From: Dyella solisilvae
GTDB lineage: Bacteria > Pseudomonadota > Gammaproteobacteria > Xanthomonadales > Rhodanobacteraceae
Assembly (NCBI RefSeq): GCF_003351225.1
Contig: NZ_QQSY01000004.1
Location: 137,051 to 201,050, forward strand
Length of the DNA stretch: 64,000 nt
Reading direction: 5' to 3'
Positions within the stretch are counted from its first letter, which is position 1. Each line of letters starts with the position of its first letter. Under the pieces are notes generated by a model that worked only from the letters and a program-made list of their open reading frames with translations, did not search any database and was not told the origin of the DNA. Made by a program: the position numbers and the translations under genes. Positions 54,626-63,357 of this stretch are shown piece by piece.

Positions 54626-56224
54626 ATGCTGGAAGCATCGTGGTCGAACCCTTGGTTGCGCCGCGTGGGCGTCGCCGTCTCGTATGGATGCGGGATTGCG
54701 CTGTTCCGCCAGTTCGCTATTCCTCATTTTCTCCTTCTGACGGGCGTCCACCTTGCGGTGCTGTTGCTGGCCCCCTATCGCGACTGGCCGGCCCTGGTGG
54801 TCGGCGAGGTGGCTTCACTGATACCCATGAGCCTCGCCTATGCCGGCACCTGGGGCGCCGCGTGGGCCGTGTTCAACCTGGCGCCGGGCATCGTGGTCAT
54901 GGCGCCCTTCGTCTATTGGGCCAGACAACGTTGGCCGATCATCACCTCGCGCCACACGGTGAACATGGCTGCGCTGCTTTCGTGCGCGCTGGTGGTGTCC
55001 TTTGTGATGGCGGGCTACAACCTGCTCGGCATGCTCATCACCCGGTTGCCTCCCGGATACGACTTCGATCCCACCGGACTCGCGCTGCAATGGATCCTCG
55101 GCAACTATGTCGGCATCCTCGCGATCGTGCCCACAGTGCTTTTCCTGCATCAGCTGCTTGCTGGTGCGCGCCGGCATGAACTGGTGACGCGGCTCGCCGA
55201 CGACCGGACCGTGCTGGAAGGCGTGTTCCTGGTCGTGCCGGCGCTGCTGCTGCTGGTCTGGCTGGGCCTGGTCTCGGTCAATGCCCGCCAGATGGCCCAG
55301 GTGGCCATGTTCCTGCCGATCGTCTGGCTGGCCATGCGCTACGGCTGGCACGGGGCCGCCATCGGCGGGACGGCGGCCAGCCTGGCGGTGGTGGCGCTGA
55401 TGCCGGCGAGATACGACCAGCAGACCATCCAGGCCGAGGCCATCATCGCCTTCGCCATTTCTTCCATGCTGCTGCTGGGCGCCCGCATTGCGGTGCTGCA
55501 CCACCGCGCCGAGCGGGATCGTCTGGACGTCCGCATGGCGCTGGCGCTCGCGCAACGCAACGTGCATATCGGCGAGATGCAGCTGCGCACTACCTCGCTG
55601 GCGCTGGAGCAGATCCGTGAAACGGTCCAGGCCAGCTTCTCCATGATGATGGGGCGCCTGCGGCACCTGCAGCCGACCATGGAAGACCGCAGCTACCATC
55701 GCCAGGCGCTCGTCGCCCAGGACCAGCTGTTCCGCCTGGCAGACAGCCTTTACCCGGTGACCTGGCGCGAGCGCGGTCTGCCCGCTGCGCTTCGGGAAGG
55801 CGCCATGCCGCGTGCGCTGGCGGAGACCGGAGTGAATTACTGGTGCGACCTGCGCGGTCCGCTCAGTCGCCTGTCGCAGACGCTGCACATCGCCATCTAC
55901 CGCATGGTGCTTGAAACGGTCGCCGACGCCTGCGCTAGGCGCAATGTCAGCGACGTGGTGGTGCGCCTGCGCTGTGGCGAGAAGTTTGGGCGCCGCTGGG
56001 TGCTGGTGAGCATCACGCTGCGCAGCGAGCCGGAAAAATGCACTGAAGTGCGCTGGGATGAATTGCTGCCGCGTGTGATGCGCTCCACCAGCGGTATGGG
56101 CTGGCCCGCGATCCGTGACCGCGCCCTGACCTTCGAAGGCGGCGCCCGCGAGCGGACCATGGCCGATGGTCGCCGGGTCAGCCTGCTGCTGCTGGACCCG
56201 GTGACGATCAGCGACGACTTCTGA
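54626..56224 (+). CDS. MASE1-domain membrane sensor with degenerate histidine-kinase tail
   Basis: 532 residues. An N-terminal MASE1-type sensor with eight or so helices (VGVAVSYGCGIALFRQFAIP through AIIAFAISSMLLLGARIAVL). After a coiled segment the tail resembles an NarX/UhpB-like histidine kinase: QTLHIAIYRMVLETVADACA is an N-box-like stretch with the key Asn replaced by Asp, and SGMGWPAIRDRA resembles a G-box. No phospho-accepting HD motif is seen where HisKA_3 would be. It may be a non-catalytic partner. GGGGAG precedes ATG 54626; the frame is open upstream to 54476. No response regulator beside it. Confidence 0.8.
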   Translation: MLEASWSNPWLRRVGVAVSYGCGIALFRQFAIPHFLLLTGVHLAVLLLAPYRDWPALVVGEVASLIPMSLAYAGTWGAAWAVFNLAPGIVVMAPFVYWARQRWPIITSRHTVNMAALLSCALVVSFVMAGYNLLGMLITRLPPGYDFDPTGLALQWILGNYVGILAIVPTVLFLHQLLAGARRHELVTRLADDRTVLEGVFLVVPALLLLVWLGLVSVNARQMAQVAMFLPIVWLAMRYGWHGAAIGGTAASLAVVALMPARYDQQTIQAEAIIAFAISSMLLLGARIAVLHHRAERDRLDVRMALALAQRNVHIGEMQLRTTSLALEQIRETVQASFSMMMGRLRHLQPTMEDRSYHRQALVAQDQLFRLADSLYPVTWRERGLPAALREGAMPRALAETGVNYWCDLRGPLSRLSQTLHIAIYRMVLETVADACARRNVSDVVVRLRCGEKFGRRWVLVSITLRSEPEKCTEVRWDELLPRVMRSTSGMGWPAIRDRALTFEGGARERTMADGRRVSLLLLDPVTISDDF

Positions 56225-56248
56225 CGCCGCTGATCGTCGACACCGCGA

Positions 56249-56719
56249 TTACTGGATGTGCGAGTTGCAGATGGCCGGGTCGGTGTCGCAGCCATTGGCG
56301 GAGAGGGCCATGATCTGCACCGTGCCGTCAGTCAGCGGCGTAGCGGTCACCGTCGTGGCGCTGTCCTGATAGACCGTCGCTGCGGTGGCCGCAGGCGCAG
56401 CCGTCGTCGTCACCGCGGGAGCCTGTTGCGGTGTGCTGACCAGCTGCGAGAAACGACCGATCGGCAGGGTGATGAACTGGCCGTTGGCCGTGCCCACCGC
56501 GCCCAGCACGTTGCCATTGAGATCATTGATCTGCACGTACTGGATACCGCCAAGCATGAACACGTAGGCGTGGAAGTGTGGGTTGGCGCTGACGTCCCTG
56601 GTATTGGGCCAGGCCTGGCCAAGGCCGGAGGCGGGCGGCTGGGCGGCATACGCGGAACCCGAGATGGCCAGTGCGAACAACCCGGCCCTGACGGCACGAC
56701 TCGACAGTGTTTTCAGCAT
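56249..56719 (-). CDS. Small exported protein of unknown function
   Basis: 156 residues. Signal peptide SRAVRAGLFALAISGSAYAA, then a beta-rich middle (FHAYVFMLGGIQYVQINDLN, GNVLGAVGTANGQFITLPIG) and an Ala/Thr-rich linker (APAVTTTAAPAATAATVYQD). Two Cys near the end (CDTDPAIC) could form a disulfide. ATG 56719 has AAAGGGG 6 nt upstream. I know no family name. Confidence 0.75.
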   Translation of the reverse strand: MLKTLSSRAVRAGLFALAISGSAYAAQPPASGLGQAWPNTRDVSANPHFHAYVFMLGGIQYVQINDLNGNVLGAVGTANGQFITLPIGRFSQLVSTPQQAPAVTTTAAPAATAATVYQDSATTVTATPLTDGTVQIMALSANGCDTDPAICNSHIQ

Positions 56720-57270
56720 GAAAGACCCCTTTGTCTGGATGGCTGCCCAAGCGTTGAACATCGGCCCGACTCTAGCATCAACCGTTCGCTGTGCCGCGTG
56801 CCTGACGTAGCAGTTCCCGGGTCCGCTCTGCGCGATGTCCGATAGTGGGGCGTCCCACCGCGCAGCTTGGCGCTGCCGGGCATCTCCGGGCCACTTTCCG
56901 TTTGCGTTGCACGAGGCCGGGCCGCAGCCGCCTTGCATTTATCGACTTGGCGCTAGCGTCCGTCGGTTTGACCAGGGCTCGTGGTGAACGCCGCCTACAT
57001 CGGGCGCGTGAGGTGCAGCAACGATACATGACGAGGCGCCTTCCCTTGTTCAAAGTTGCGCGTGAAGCACGGACGTCCAGCCGTCCGAGTGAGCTCCGGA
57101 AATCGTTTGGAGCGAGTGAAACCGGTTGCAACTTGTCGGCGGCTGCGCATCTTTCGACATAGTCATCACACGGCTTGTCGCTCCAGTCGGGCCAGGCGAC
57201 ATTGCGCCACCCGAACGGGCAGGCGTAACCTGAAACGGCCAAACCTCTTGCAGAGAGGGCCACGAAAGTC
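56720..57270. other. Long divergent intergenic region
   Basis: 551 bp between the exported-protein gene (minus) and the GGDEF/EAL gene (plus). Frames of about 100 codons exist on both strands but none has a recognisable domain or ribosome site. I see no family repeat or obvious RNA. It must hold both promoters. Confidence 0.4.
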
Positions 57271-60162
57271 ATGGGTGCAGCATCCGGTGAGGAGGGAGCC
57301 GCTCGGGCGATCGCATGGCTCATGGATGGGTTTGTCGCCTTAGACGCGCGGTTCCGTCTCATCCACATGAACGACGAAGCCCGCGCCATGTTCGGACGGA
57401 ACGCGGCGGATTTGCTTGGGCGTCCCGTGTGGGATGCCTTGCCGCCCCCTCTGGATCAGTCGCTGCGTCTGGCCTGTGAAATGGCGATGGGCGAACAGAA
57501 ATCGGTATCCATCCAACTGGTGGACGCGACGAACGATCGTCACATCGATTGCCGTATCCATCCTTCCGGCGAAGGCCTGGTGCTCGGCTTCCGTGACCCT
57601 CGTCCTGCGCAGCGGGCGGAGCAGGAAGGGCTGCGCGACGCAAACCGGTTGGCCTGGGCGCAAAAGCTCGCACAGGTGGGAAGCCTGGAGTGGGACATCG
57701 CCAGTTCACAGGTCGTGATGTCGGCCGAACTATGTCATCTCTATGGGCTGCCCGCGGAGAAGCAGGAGTCGACGTTCGACGCCTACCTCGCGTTGGTGTA
57801 TCCCGACGATCGCGCCAGCATGGCCCAGCACCTGCAGCAGGCGCGCAGCGACCACCAGCCGTTTGAATTCGAAGGACGGTTTCTCCATCCGGATGGTTCA
57901 ATGCGGACGCTGCTCAACCGCGGTCAGGTGAGCGTGGACGGGCATGGGCGGGCAGTGAACGTGCTGTTGGTCTGCCAGGACATCACTGCCGGCAAGCGTG
58001 CGCAACAGGTGGTGATGGGGCAGCACGACATCCTGGTAGGCATTGCCGCGCAACGTCCACTCGCCGAAAGCCTGGCGCGCATCGCCCGCCTGCACGAAGC
58101 GCTCAATCCCGGCGCGCTGTGTTCCATCCTGCTGATCGACGATGCCGGCACACGCGTACTGTGCGGCGCGGCGCCGTCGCTTCCCGCCGCCTATAGCGCC
58201 AAGCTCGACGGCCTGGAGATCGGAAACCAGCACGGTTCCTGCGGCACTGCGGCCTGGCGGCGCGAACGCGTGGTCGTCGAGAACATCGAAACCCATCCGT
58301 ACTGGGCCAACTACAAGTCTCTCGCGTTGGCGCATGGTCTCAGGGCGTGCTGGTCCACACCCATCCTCGGCAGCGACGGACGCGTGCTCGGGACGTTTGC
58401 GGTGTATTTCCGCGAGCCACGGCATCCGCGCCAGGACGAACTGGACAGCATCGACCAGATGGTGCCGATCGCCGGCGTCGCCATCGAAAGCGCCAGGCTC
58501 ATCGAGCGCCTTCGTGTGAGGGATAGTTTCTTCGAGATGTCCCTTGAGCTGTTCTGCATCATCGATCCGGCGACGGGGAGGCTGGTGCAATTCAATCCGT
58601 CGCTGGAGCGGATCACGGGCTACGACGCCAACGAGCTGGCCGGCCTCGGCTATCGCGAGCTGTTTCCGGTGGAACACGGCGCCGATGGCGGGCATCTCGC
58701 CGCTCCGCTGGGAGGGGTGGCGTTTTCGATCCGCGAATTCGTCACGCGTTGCGCCTGCAAGGACGGCAGCGAACGCGTCCTGGAGTGGGTGTCGTTCGCC
58801 GCGCCGGATGGACTGGTCTACGCGGTTGCCCGCGACATCACCGCGCGGCGCGAGATGGAGGCGAAGCTTGCCTACGCGTCCACCCACGACGCGCTTACCG
58901 GACTTCGACATTACCTGTTGTTCGAGCGGGATCTGGTCAACCGCATGCATGAATCACCCGCGCGCACGTCGGTGCTGGTGATCGGGCTGGATCGGTTCCA
59001 GATGGTCAATGCCTCCATTGGCCATCCCGCGGCCGATGAGGTGCTCAAGCGTGTGGCCACGCGCCTTCAACTTGCCTTGCCGGAGCAGGCGCAGATGGCG
59101 CGCATCGCTGGCGACCAGTTCGTAGTCGCGGTGGCAGGTATCGAACCTTCGGGCGCGCGCGAACTGGGTGATCGATTGCGCGTCGCCGTGGCGAAGCCGC
59201 TGGAGGGACGCAACTACCGCCTGGTGCTGAGCGCGAGCGTGGGCGTCAGCCATTATCCCCAGCACGGGCGCACCGCCGATGACCTGCTGCGACGCGCCGA
59301 CGAGGCCATGAACCAGGCCAAACGGAACGGGCGCGACCAGCTGGCCGAGCTTTCTGTCGAACAGATGGTCGAACTCGACGACCGAGTCACGTTGGGTTCC
59401 CGACTGCGCGATGCGATCGGCCATGGCGAGTTCGAGCTTTATTACCAGCCGCAGCACCGCGCCAATGGCTACGGGCTCGTTGGCTTCGAAGCGTTGTTGC
59501 GCTGGAACTGCACTCCTTTTGGCGCACTGCCTCCTGCGCGCTTCATTCCGCTCGCCGAGGCCATGGGGTTGATGCCGGAGGTGGGCGTCTGGGTGTTGGA
59601 CCACGCTTGCCATCAGGCGCGCGCCTGGTTCGACCTGGGCCATCGCGATTTCATCATGGCGGTAAACGTGTCGGCCCAACAGCTTGTTCGCCCCGGGTTG
59701 GCCGAGAGCGTCGAGGAGATCCTGCATCGACATGGCCTGCCCGCTGCGATGCTGGAAATCGAGATGACCGAAAGCTCGCTGATGAAGAATGTCTCCCGCA
59801 CGCAGGATACGTTGGCGAGATTGCGGGCTCTTGGCGTCCGCTTGTCGCTGGATGACCTGGGCACTGGTTACTCGAGCCTTTCCTACCTGCGCCAGTTTCC
59901 GGTCAACAAGCTCAAGGTCGACCAGAGTTTCGTAAGCGGCCTGCCGATGGATACCAAGAACGCGGCCATCATCGGCACCATCGTCGCACTCGGTCACCAG
60001 CTGGAGATGCAGGTTGCCGTCGAAGGCGTGGAGACGCAGGCCCAGGCCGCGCTACTCGCGCGGCTGGGCTGTGATGTCCTGCAAGGACACTACCTGGCGC
60101 CGGCCTTGTCTGCCCGCGACGCCCAGGCCTATTTCGACCACATCCACTACGGCGCTGCGTGA
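57271..60162 (+). CDS. PAS-PAS-GAF-PAS-GGDEF-EAL signalling protein, probable c-di-GMP phosphodiesterase
   Basis: 963 residues, no membrane helix. PAS at about 10-110 and 125-240, GAF at about 255-410 (SCGTAAWRRERVVVENIETH), PAS at 415-530, then GGDEF (535-700) and EAL (710-960). The GGDEF signature is AGDQF near residue 610, so no cyclase activity is expected. The EAL core is intact: FEALLRW (738), NVSAQQL, DDLGTGYSS (860), KVDQSFV and EGVET (918). It should cleave cyclic di-GMP, perhaps with GTP sensing by the GGDEF part. The input ligand is unknown. Confidence 0.9.
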   Translation: MGAASGEEGAARAIAWLMDGFVALDARFRLIHMNDEARAMFGRNAADLLGRPVWDALPPPLDQSLRLACEMAMGEQKSVSIQLVDATNDRHIDCRIHPSGEGLVLGFRDPRPAQRAEQEGLRDANRLAWAQKLAQVGSLEWDIASSQVVMSAELCHLYGLPAEKQESTFDAYLALVYPDDRASMAQHLQQARSDHQPFEFEGRFLHPDGSMRTLLNRGQVSVDGHGRAVNVLLVCQDITAGKRAQQVVMGQHDILVGIAAQRPLAESLARIARLHEALNPGALCSILLIDDAGTRVLCGAAPSLPAAYSAKLDGLEIGNQHGSCGTAAWRRERVVVENIETHPYWANYKSLALAHGLRACWSTPILGSDGRVLGTFAVYFREPRHPRQDELDSIDQMVPIAGVAIESARLIERLRVRDSFFEMSLELFCIIDPATGRLVQFNPSLERITGYDANELAGLGYRELFPVEHGADGGHLAAPLGGVAFSIREFVTRCACKDGSERVLEWVSFAAPDGLVYAVARDITARREMEAKLAYASTHDALTGLRHYLLFERDLVNRMHESPARTSVLVIGLDRFQMVNASIGHPAADEVLKRVATRLQLALPEQAQMARIAGDQFVVAVAGIEPSGARELGDRLRVAVAKPLEGRNYRLVLSASVGVSHYPQHGRTADDLLRRADEAMNQAKRNGRDQLAELSVEQMVELDDRVTLGSRLRDAIGHGEFELYYQPQHRANGYGLVGFEALLRWNCTPFGALPPARFIPLAEAMGLMPEVGVWVLDHACHQARAWFDLGHRDFIMAVNVSAQQLVRPGLAESVEEILHRHGLPAAMLEIEMTESSLMKNVSRTQDTLARLRALGVRLSLDDLGTGYSSLSYLRQFPVNKLKVDQSFVSGLPMDTKNAAIIGTIVALGHQLEMQVAVEGVETQAQAALLARLGCDVLQGHYLAPALSARDAQAYFDHIHYGAA

Positions 60163-60190
60163 GTATCCGGTGGTGCGCTTGCGCGGCTTG

Positions 60191-60391
60191 CTACGGCGTG
60201 GGTTTGCCGACCAGTTCCGATGCCATGGCATGGACACGACGCGCAAAGGTGATCCCCGAGGCGAACCGCGCCTTCGCCGCCGCCTCAAGCTGCGCGTCAC
60301 CCTTGGCCATCTGGATCTCCGTCAGCAGGGTGCTGTAGATGTCCCTGATGGATTCCTGATAAGCCTCGTCAATGGCGGTCTGATCATCCAT
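60191..60391 (-). CDS. Small helical protein of unknown function
   Basis: 66 residues: AIDEAYQESIRDIYSTLLTE, then AQLEAAAKARFASGITFARR. Fully helical, no motif. GGGAGGGGAAG is upstream of ATG 60391, which strongly supports it as a real start; the frame is open further to 60568. It lies between the GGDEF/EAL gene and the tRNA-Phe attachment site. Confidence 0.65.
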   Translation of the reverse strand: MDDQTAIDEAYQESIRDIYSTLLTEIQMAKGDAQLEAAAKARFASGITFARRVHAMASELVGKPTP

Positions 60392-60556
60392 AACGTCTTC
60401 CCCTCCCGAATCCTGCGCGCGGATGCTCGGCATGTTCGTTTCCGAGTCTAGCGCTGGCGCTGCAGGCTTGGCGATCGCGCCTGATTCGCAACGCTGCGAT
60501 TCTGTGCGTTCAAAAGGGACAGCGGGGAATCGGCGAGGCCGATAGCCGAAATCGAA

Positions 60557-60582
60557 AACGGCCTGCATCGCTGCAAGCCGTT
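60557..60582 (-). terminator. Terminator of the original tRNA-Phe gene
   Basis: AACGGC-C-TGCA, loop TCGC, TGCA-A-GCCGTT; on the minus strand it is followed by TTTTCGATTTCGG. It lies 8 nt past the tRNA CCA end and marks the host side of the insertion junction. Confidence 0.65.
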
Positions 60583-60590
60583 GAAATCGA

Positions 60591-60640
60591 TGGTGGCCGG
60601 GGACGGAATCGAACCGCCGACACGGGGATTTTCAATCCCC
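60591..60640 (-). other. Truncated tRNA-Phe(GAA) 3' half: attachment site of the integrated element
   Basis: On the minus strand: anticodon stem-loop GGGGATTGAAAATCCCC (60624-60640, anticodon GAA), variable loop, T-arm (GGTTCGATTCC) and CCACCA. The D-arm and 5' acceptor strand are absent: sequence above 60640 shows no GGCCGGG partner. This is what remains of a tRNA-Phe gene interrupted by an element integrating in its 3' half; the rebuilt tRNA should be at the far end. Confidence 0.8.
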
Positions 60641-60752
60641 TTGGGTGCCTCCTGTGGCCCCGTGAGCTCGCAGGGGATTGTTCGTAACTAGTTGATGTGG
60701 CGCATTATAGTGTCTAGAGGCGTCCAGCGCTGTATCATCGAAGCCAGCAACA

Positions 60753-60817
60753 AACGGCAAATGAACGGCAAATGGGTGTGCCTCACTTGCCGTTTCTCGG
60801 ACCCGTTACGGCAAATG
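60753..60817 (+). repeat. Four AACGGCAAATG repeats upstream of the integrase
   Basis: Perfect tandem copies at 60753-60763 and 60764-60774, an inverted copy at 60784-60794 with one mismatch, and a direct copy at 60807-60817 (TACGGCAAATG). They end 17 bp before the integrase ATG and 113 bp from the attachment site; candidate arm-type integrase sites or operators. Confidence 0.7.
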
Positions 60818-60834
60818 GCAAACGAGGTACAGCA

Positions 60835-62217
60835 ATGGCGCTCACGGTGCGTGAATTGACGGGCATCAAGCCAGGTCAATGGCTCTCTCATGATGGCGTG
60901 CGAGGCGCGGGCCGCTTGATGGCCTACGGCACCAAGGACGGTGGCGCAACGTTCTACTTCCGCTACGTGGTTTCGGGTGGGCGGCGAGATTCACTACCGC
61001 TGGGGCCATTTGATCCGAGGGGACAGCGCGGCCTGACCTTGGCCGAAGCGATCGACAAGGCCGGTGATTATTCCAAGCGCTACGTAGCAGGCGAACGCGA
61101 TCTGCGGCTGGCGCTGGATGCGGAACAGCGCGAACGCGAGCGCCAGCAAGCCGCCCAAGTCCGCGTGGAGGAACAGGCCAGGGCTGAGGCAGCCGGCACG
61201 CTGGGCATCGTGCTGATGGCTTACGTCAAGCAACTGGAAGGCAGGGGCAAAGAAAGTGCGGAGAAAGTGCGACGCAGTTTTGAGCTGCACGTCAAGGGAA
61301 AATGGCCGGCGCTGTGGGACACGGCCGCGAAGGATGTGACGATGGATGATTTGCTGGCGGTGGTGCGCCCGCTGACGGAAGCGGGCACGCTACGCCAAGC
61401 CGACAAGCTGCGCAGCTATTTGCGATCCGCCTATACGGCCGCCATCAAGGCCCGCCAAGACCCGCGCGCGTCGGCAGGCGTGGCCGCACTTGGAATCATC
61501 CACAACCCTGCCGCCGAGATTCTATCTATCGAGGGCGCCAACAACGCCCGCACGCGCTATCTGAGCCGTGCCGAGCTGCGAGCCTACTATCGCCGCATCC
61601 TGACGCGTCCGGAGCCGGAACGATCGGTGCTCCTGTTCCACTTGTTCACGGGCGGGCTGCGCGCGGAGCAAATGGGGCGGCTCACGCTCGCCGACTACAA
61701 CTCAGAGCGGGGTACCTTTCGGATGGAGTGCGGCAAGGGCCGCCGCGCGAAGCCGCGCTTTTGGGACGTGCCGCTGATCCCGGCCGCGCGTCATGCCCTA
61801 GAAGGCATGGGCTTGGGTCGCAAGCTGTTTTCCTTCGATGGCGGCAAGCACGGGGCGACTGGCAACGCGTTGCAGGCCCGCATCCGTCCCATCGCGGAGG
61901 CAATGCTGGAAGCCAACGAACTGGACGCGGGCAAGGGCGCGTTCACCATGGGCGATATTCGCCGCACGGCAGAAACGCTCCTTGCAGAGGAGGGGGTCCC
62001 GGCCAATGTGATGGCCTATCTGCAATCTCACGATATGGGCGGCGTGCAGAAACGCCACTACCAACATGCCGAATACCACAAGCAAATGCTGGCGGCCTTG
62101 AATAAGTTCCACAAGCTCGCCACGATCGAGCCGGCAACAAAGCCGACCAAGAGCAAACCCGCGAAGCGCAAGCAGTCCAACGTGGTGCCTTTGGCTCCAC
62201 GGCAGGCAAAGCGCTGA
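60835..62217 (+). CDS. Tyrosine-type site-specific integrase
   Basis: 460 residues. N-terminal DUF4102-like region (MALTVRELTGIKPGQWLSHD), core-binding domain around 145-250, and catalytic domain with R (TGGLRAEQMGRL), MGDIRRTAETLLAEEGV where the HxxR motif appears as GDIR, SHDMGGVQKRHYQH with the nucleophilic Tyr near 405. C-terminal tail is Lys-rich. It starts at ATG 60835 (GAGGT 6 nt upstream). Placed next to the truncated tRNA-Phe, so it most likely catalysed integration. Confidence 0.9.
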   Translation: MALTVRELTGIKPGQWLSHDGVRGAGRLMAYGTKDGGATFYFRYVVSGGRRDSLPLGPFDPRGQRGLTLAEAIDKAGDYSKRYVAGERDLRLALDAEQRERERQQAAQVRVEEQARAEAAGTLGIVLMAYVKQLEGRGKESAEKVRRSFELHVKGKWPALWDTAAKDVTMDDLLAVVRPLTEAGTLRQADKLRSYLRSAYTAAIKARQDPRASAGVAALGIIHNPAAEILSIEGANNARTRYLSRAELRAYYRRILTRPEPERSVLLFHLFTGGLRAEQMGRLTLADYNSERGTFRMECGKGRRAKPRFWDVPLIPAARHALEGMGLGRKLFSFDGGKHGATGNALQARIRPIAEAMLEANELDAGKGAFTMGDIRRTAETLLAEEGVPANVMAYLQSHDMGGVQKRHYQHAEYHKQMLAALNKFHKLATIEPATKPTKSKPAKRKQSNVVPLAPRQAKR

Positions 62218-62358
62218 TCCGGATAGCATTCCACGGAGATCATGCGGATCGCGGGATAGGGCCTGACGATAGCTGACGGATGGGGAAGTGAGTGGCGGCA
62301 CCGGATGACTGCAACATCCCGTGCCGCCTTCCACGGCGCGTTAATCAAGGTAACGACC

Positions 62359-62859
62359 ATGGCCGAACGAAGTGTAGCGCCGCGCGCGCGGAGCAAGCCT
62401 GTCACTAACCGTGAGCGCGCCGTTGCGGCTCAATTGGAGCAGTGCGAGGTTGAGTTTCGAGCCGGCCGCAAGAAGGCCTGCTTGAAGGCCATCAGCATTT
62501 GTTTTCAGTTCGGGAATCCGGTGCCGGCTTGGGCCCAAAGGGCATTTGTCACAGGAGTGACGCGATACGAAACCGCCGAGGCTCGGACACTCGACGAAGC
62601 GCTGGGGGTCAAGCGACCGAAGGGCTGGCGACAATCGAGAGCGCGGGCGCGACTCGGTAAAGGCACGGCGGCGTACGTCATGGTAAATGCTCTGACGCAC
62701 CCGTCGGAAAATAGCGGGCGGCAGAAAATGAGTGTGGAAGAGGCCGTTGCAGACGTGGCGGAGAGGTTGCGTATGAAGGAGGCGGCGGTGTGGCGGTGGC
62801 ACTCCGACAAAGAGCTCAAAGCTGAGCTGAGTGAAGGCAAGGGCAAGAAGAAGGGCTAG
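62359..62859 (+). CDS. Element-borne protein of unknown function
   Basis: 166 residues, basic N-terminus (ERSVAPRARSKPVTNRERAV) and a C-terminal helical region (MSVEEAVADVAERLRMKEAA). A conserved look in FRAGRKKACLKAISICFQF, otherwise unassigned. AAGGT precedes ATG 62359; the frame is open upstream to 62305. It follows the integrase by 141 bp. Confidence 0.65.
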   Translation: MAERSVAPRARSKPVTNRERAVAAQLEQCEVEFRAGRKKACLKAISICFQFGNPVPAWAQRAFVTGVTRYETAEARTLDEALGVKRPKGWRQSRARARLGKGTAAYVMVNALTHPSENSGRQKMSVEEAVADVAERLRMKEAAVWRWHSDKELKAELSEGKGKKKG

Positions 62860-62904
62860 TCAATTCGGCGCCAGCCCACGGCCAATCAATCCATTTCATC
62901 ATCA

Positions 62905-62929
62905 AGCCCGCCTTCCCGGCGGGCTTTTT
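62905..62929 (+). terminator. Rho-independent terminator in the element
   Basis: AGCCCGCC, loop TTCCC, GGCGGGCT then TTTTT. About 46 nt after the unknown gene's stop. Confidence 0.8.
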
Positions 62930-62943
62930 CATGTCATCCGGTT

Positions 62944-62972
62944 ACGAGCAGAAAACAAAAAATAGTGCTCGT
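62944..62972 (+). promoter_or_regulatory. ACGAGCA dyad upstream of the AlpA-like gene
   Basis: ACGAGCA-N15-TGCTCGT with an AT-rich spacer, 66 bp before the AlpA-like start. Perfect 7-bp arms; candidate operator for a phage-type regulator. Confidence 0.5.
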
Positions 62973-63037
62973 GATCTCCGCATTGCGCGCGCGTAGGGTT
63001 TGTCCATCCAACTTCGCTCGCAACCAGAGGAGTTCAA

Positions 63038-63295
63038 ATGGACGCCGCTACGAGTCTACCGGGTCGCTTCATGCGGATTCACGAGGTAGTACGAGCCATC
63101 GGGCTGTCGAGGGCGACGGTCTACGCAATGGTCGCCCACGACCAATTCCCCGCGCCGATTCCCATTGGTGCCAATGCGGTCGCTTGGCTGGATTCAGCCG
63201 TCGCCGAATGGATGAAAAACAAGATTGAAACCGCACAAGCGACGGTTACTGAACCTAGCGCTGCGGCTGACCATCCCGGTCGCTGCTCTAAATAA
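63038..63295 (+). CDS. AlpA-family small helix-turn-helix regulator
   Basis: 85 residues. MRIHEVVRAIGLSRATVYAM followed by DQFPAPIPIGANAVAWLDSA and VAEWM is the AlpA/MerR-like DNA-binding pattern, typical of regulators or excisionase-like proteins on integrated elements. GAGGAG precedes ATG 63038. Confidence 0.85.
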   Translation: MDAATSLPGRFMRIHEVVRAIGLSRATVYAMVAHDQFPAPIPIGANAVAWLDSAVAEWMKNKIETAQATVTEPSAAADHPGRCSK

Positions 63296-63357
63296 GCTAA
63301 GAAAGAGGCCCGCGCACCGCAGGCGCGGCGGCGGGCAAAACCTCCGAGGTCAAGCGC

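Noticed and set aside
60591-60640. Complete tRNA-Phe gene
   Set aside because: The 5' acceptor strand and D-arm are missing above 60640, so it is a 3' half only.
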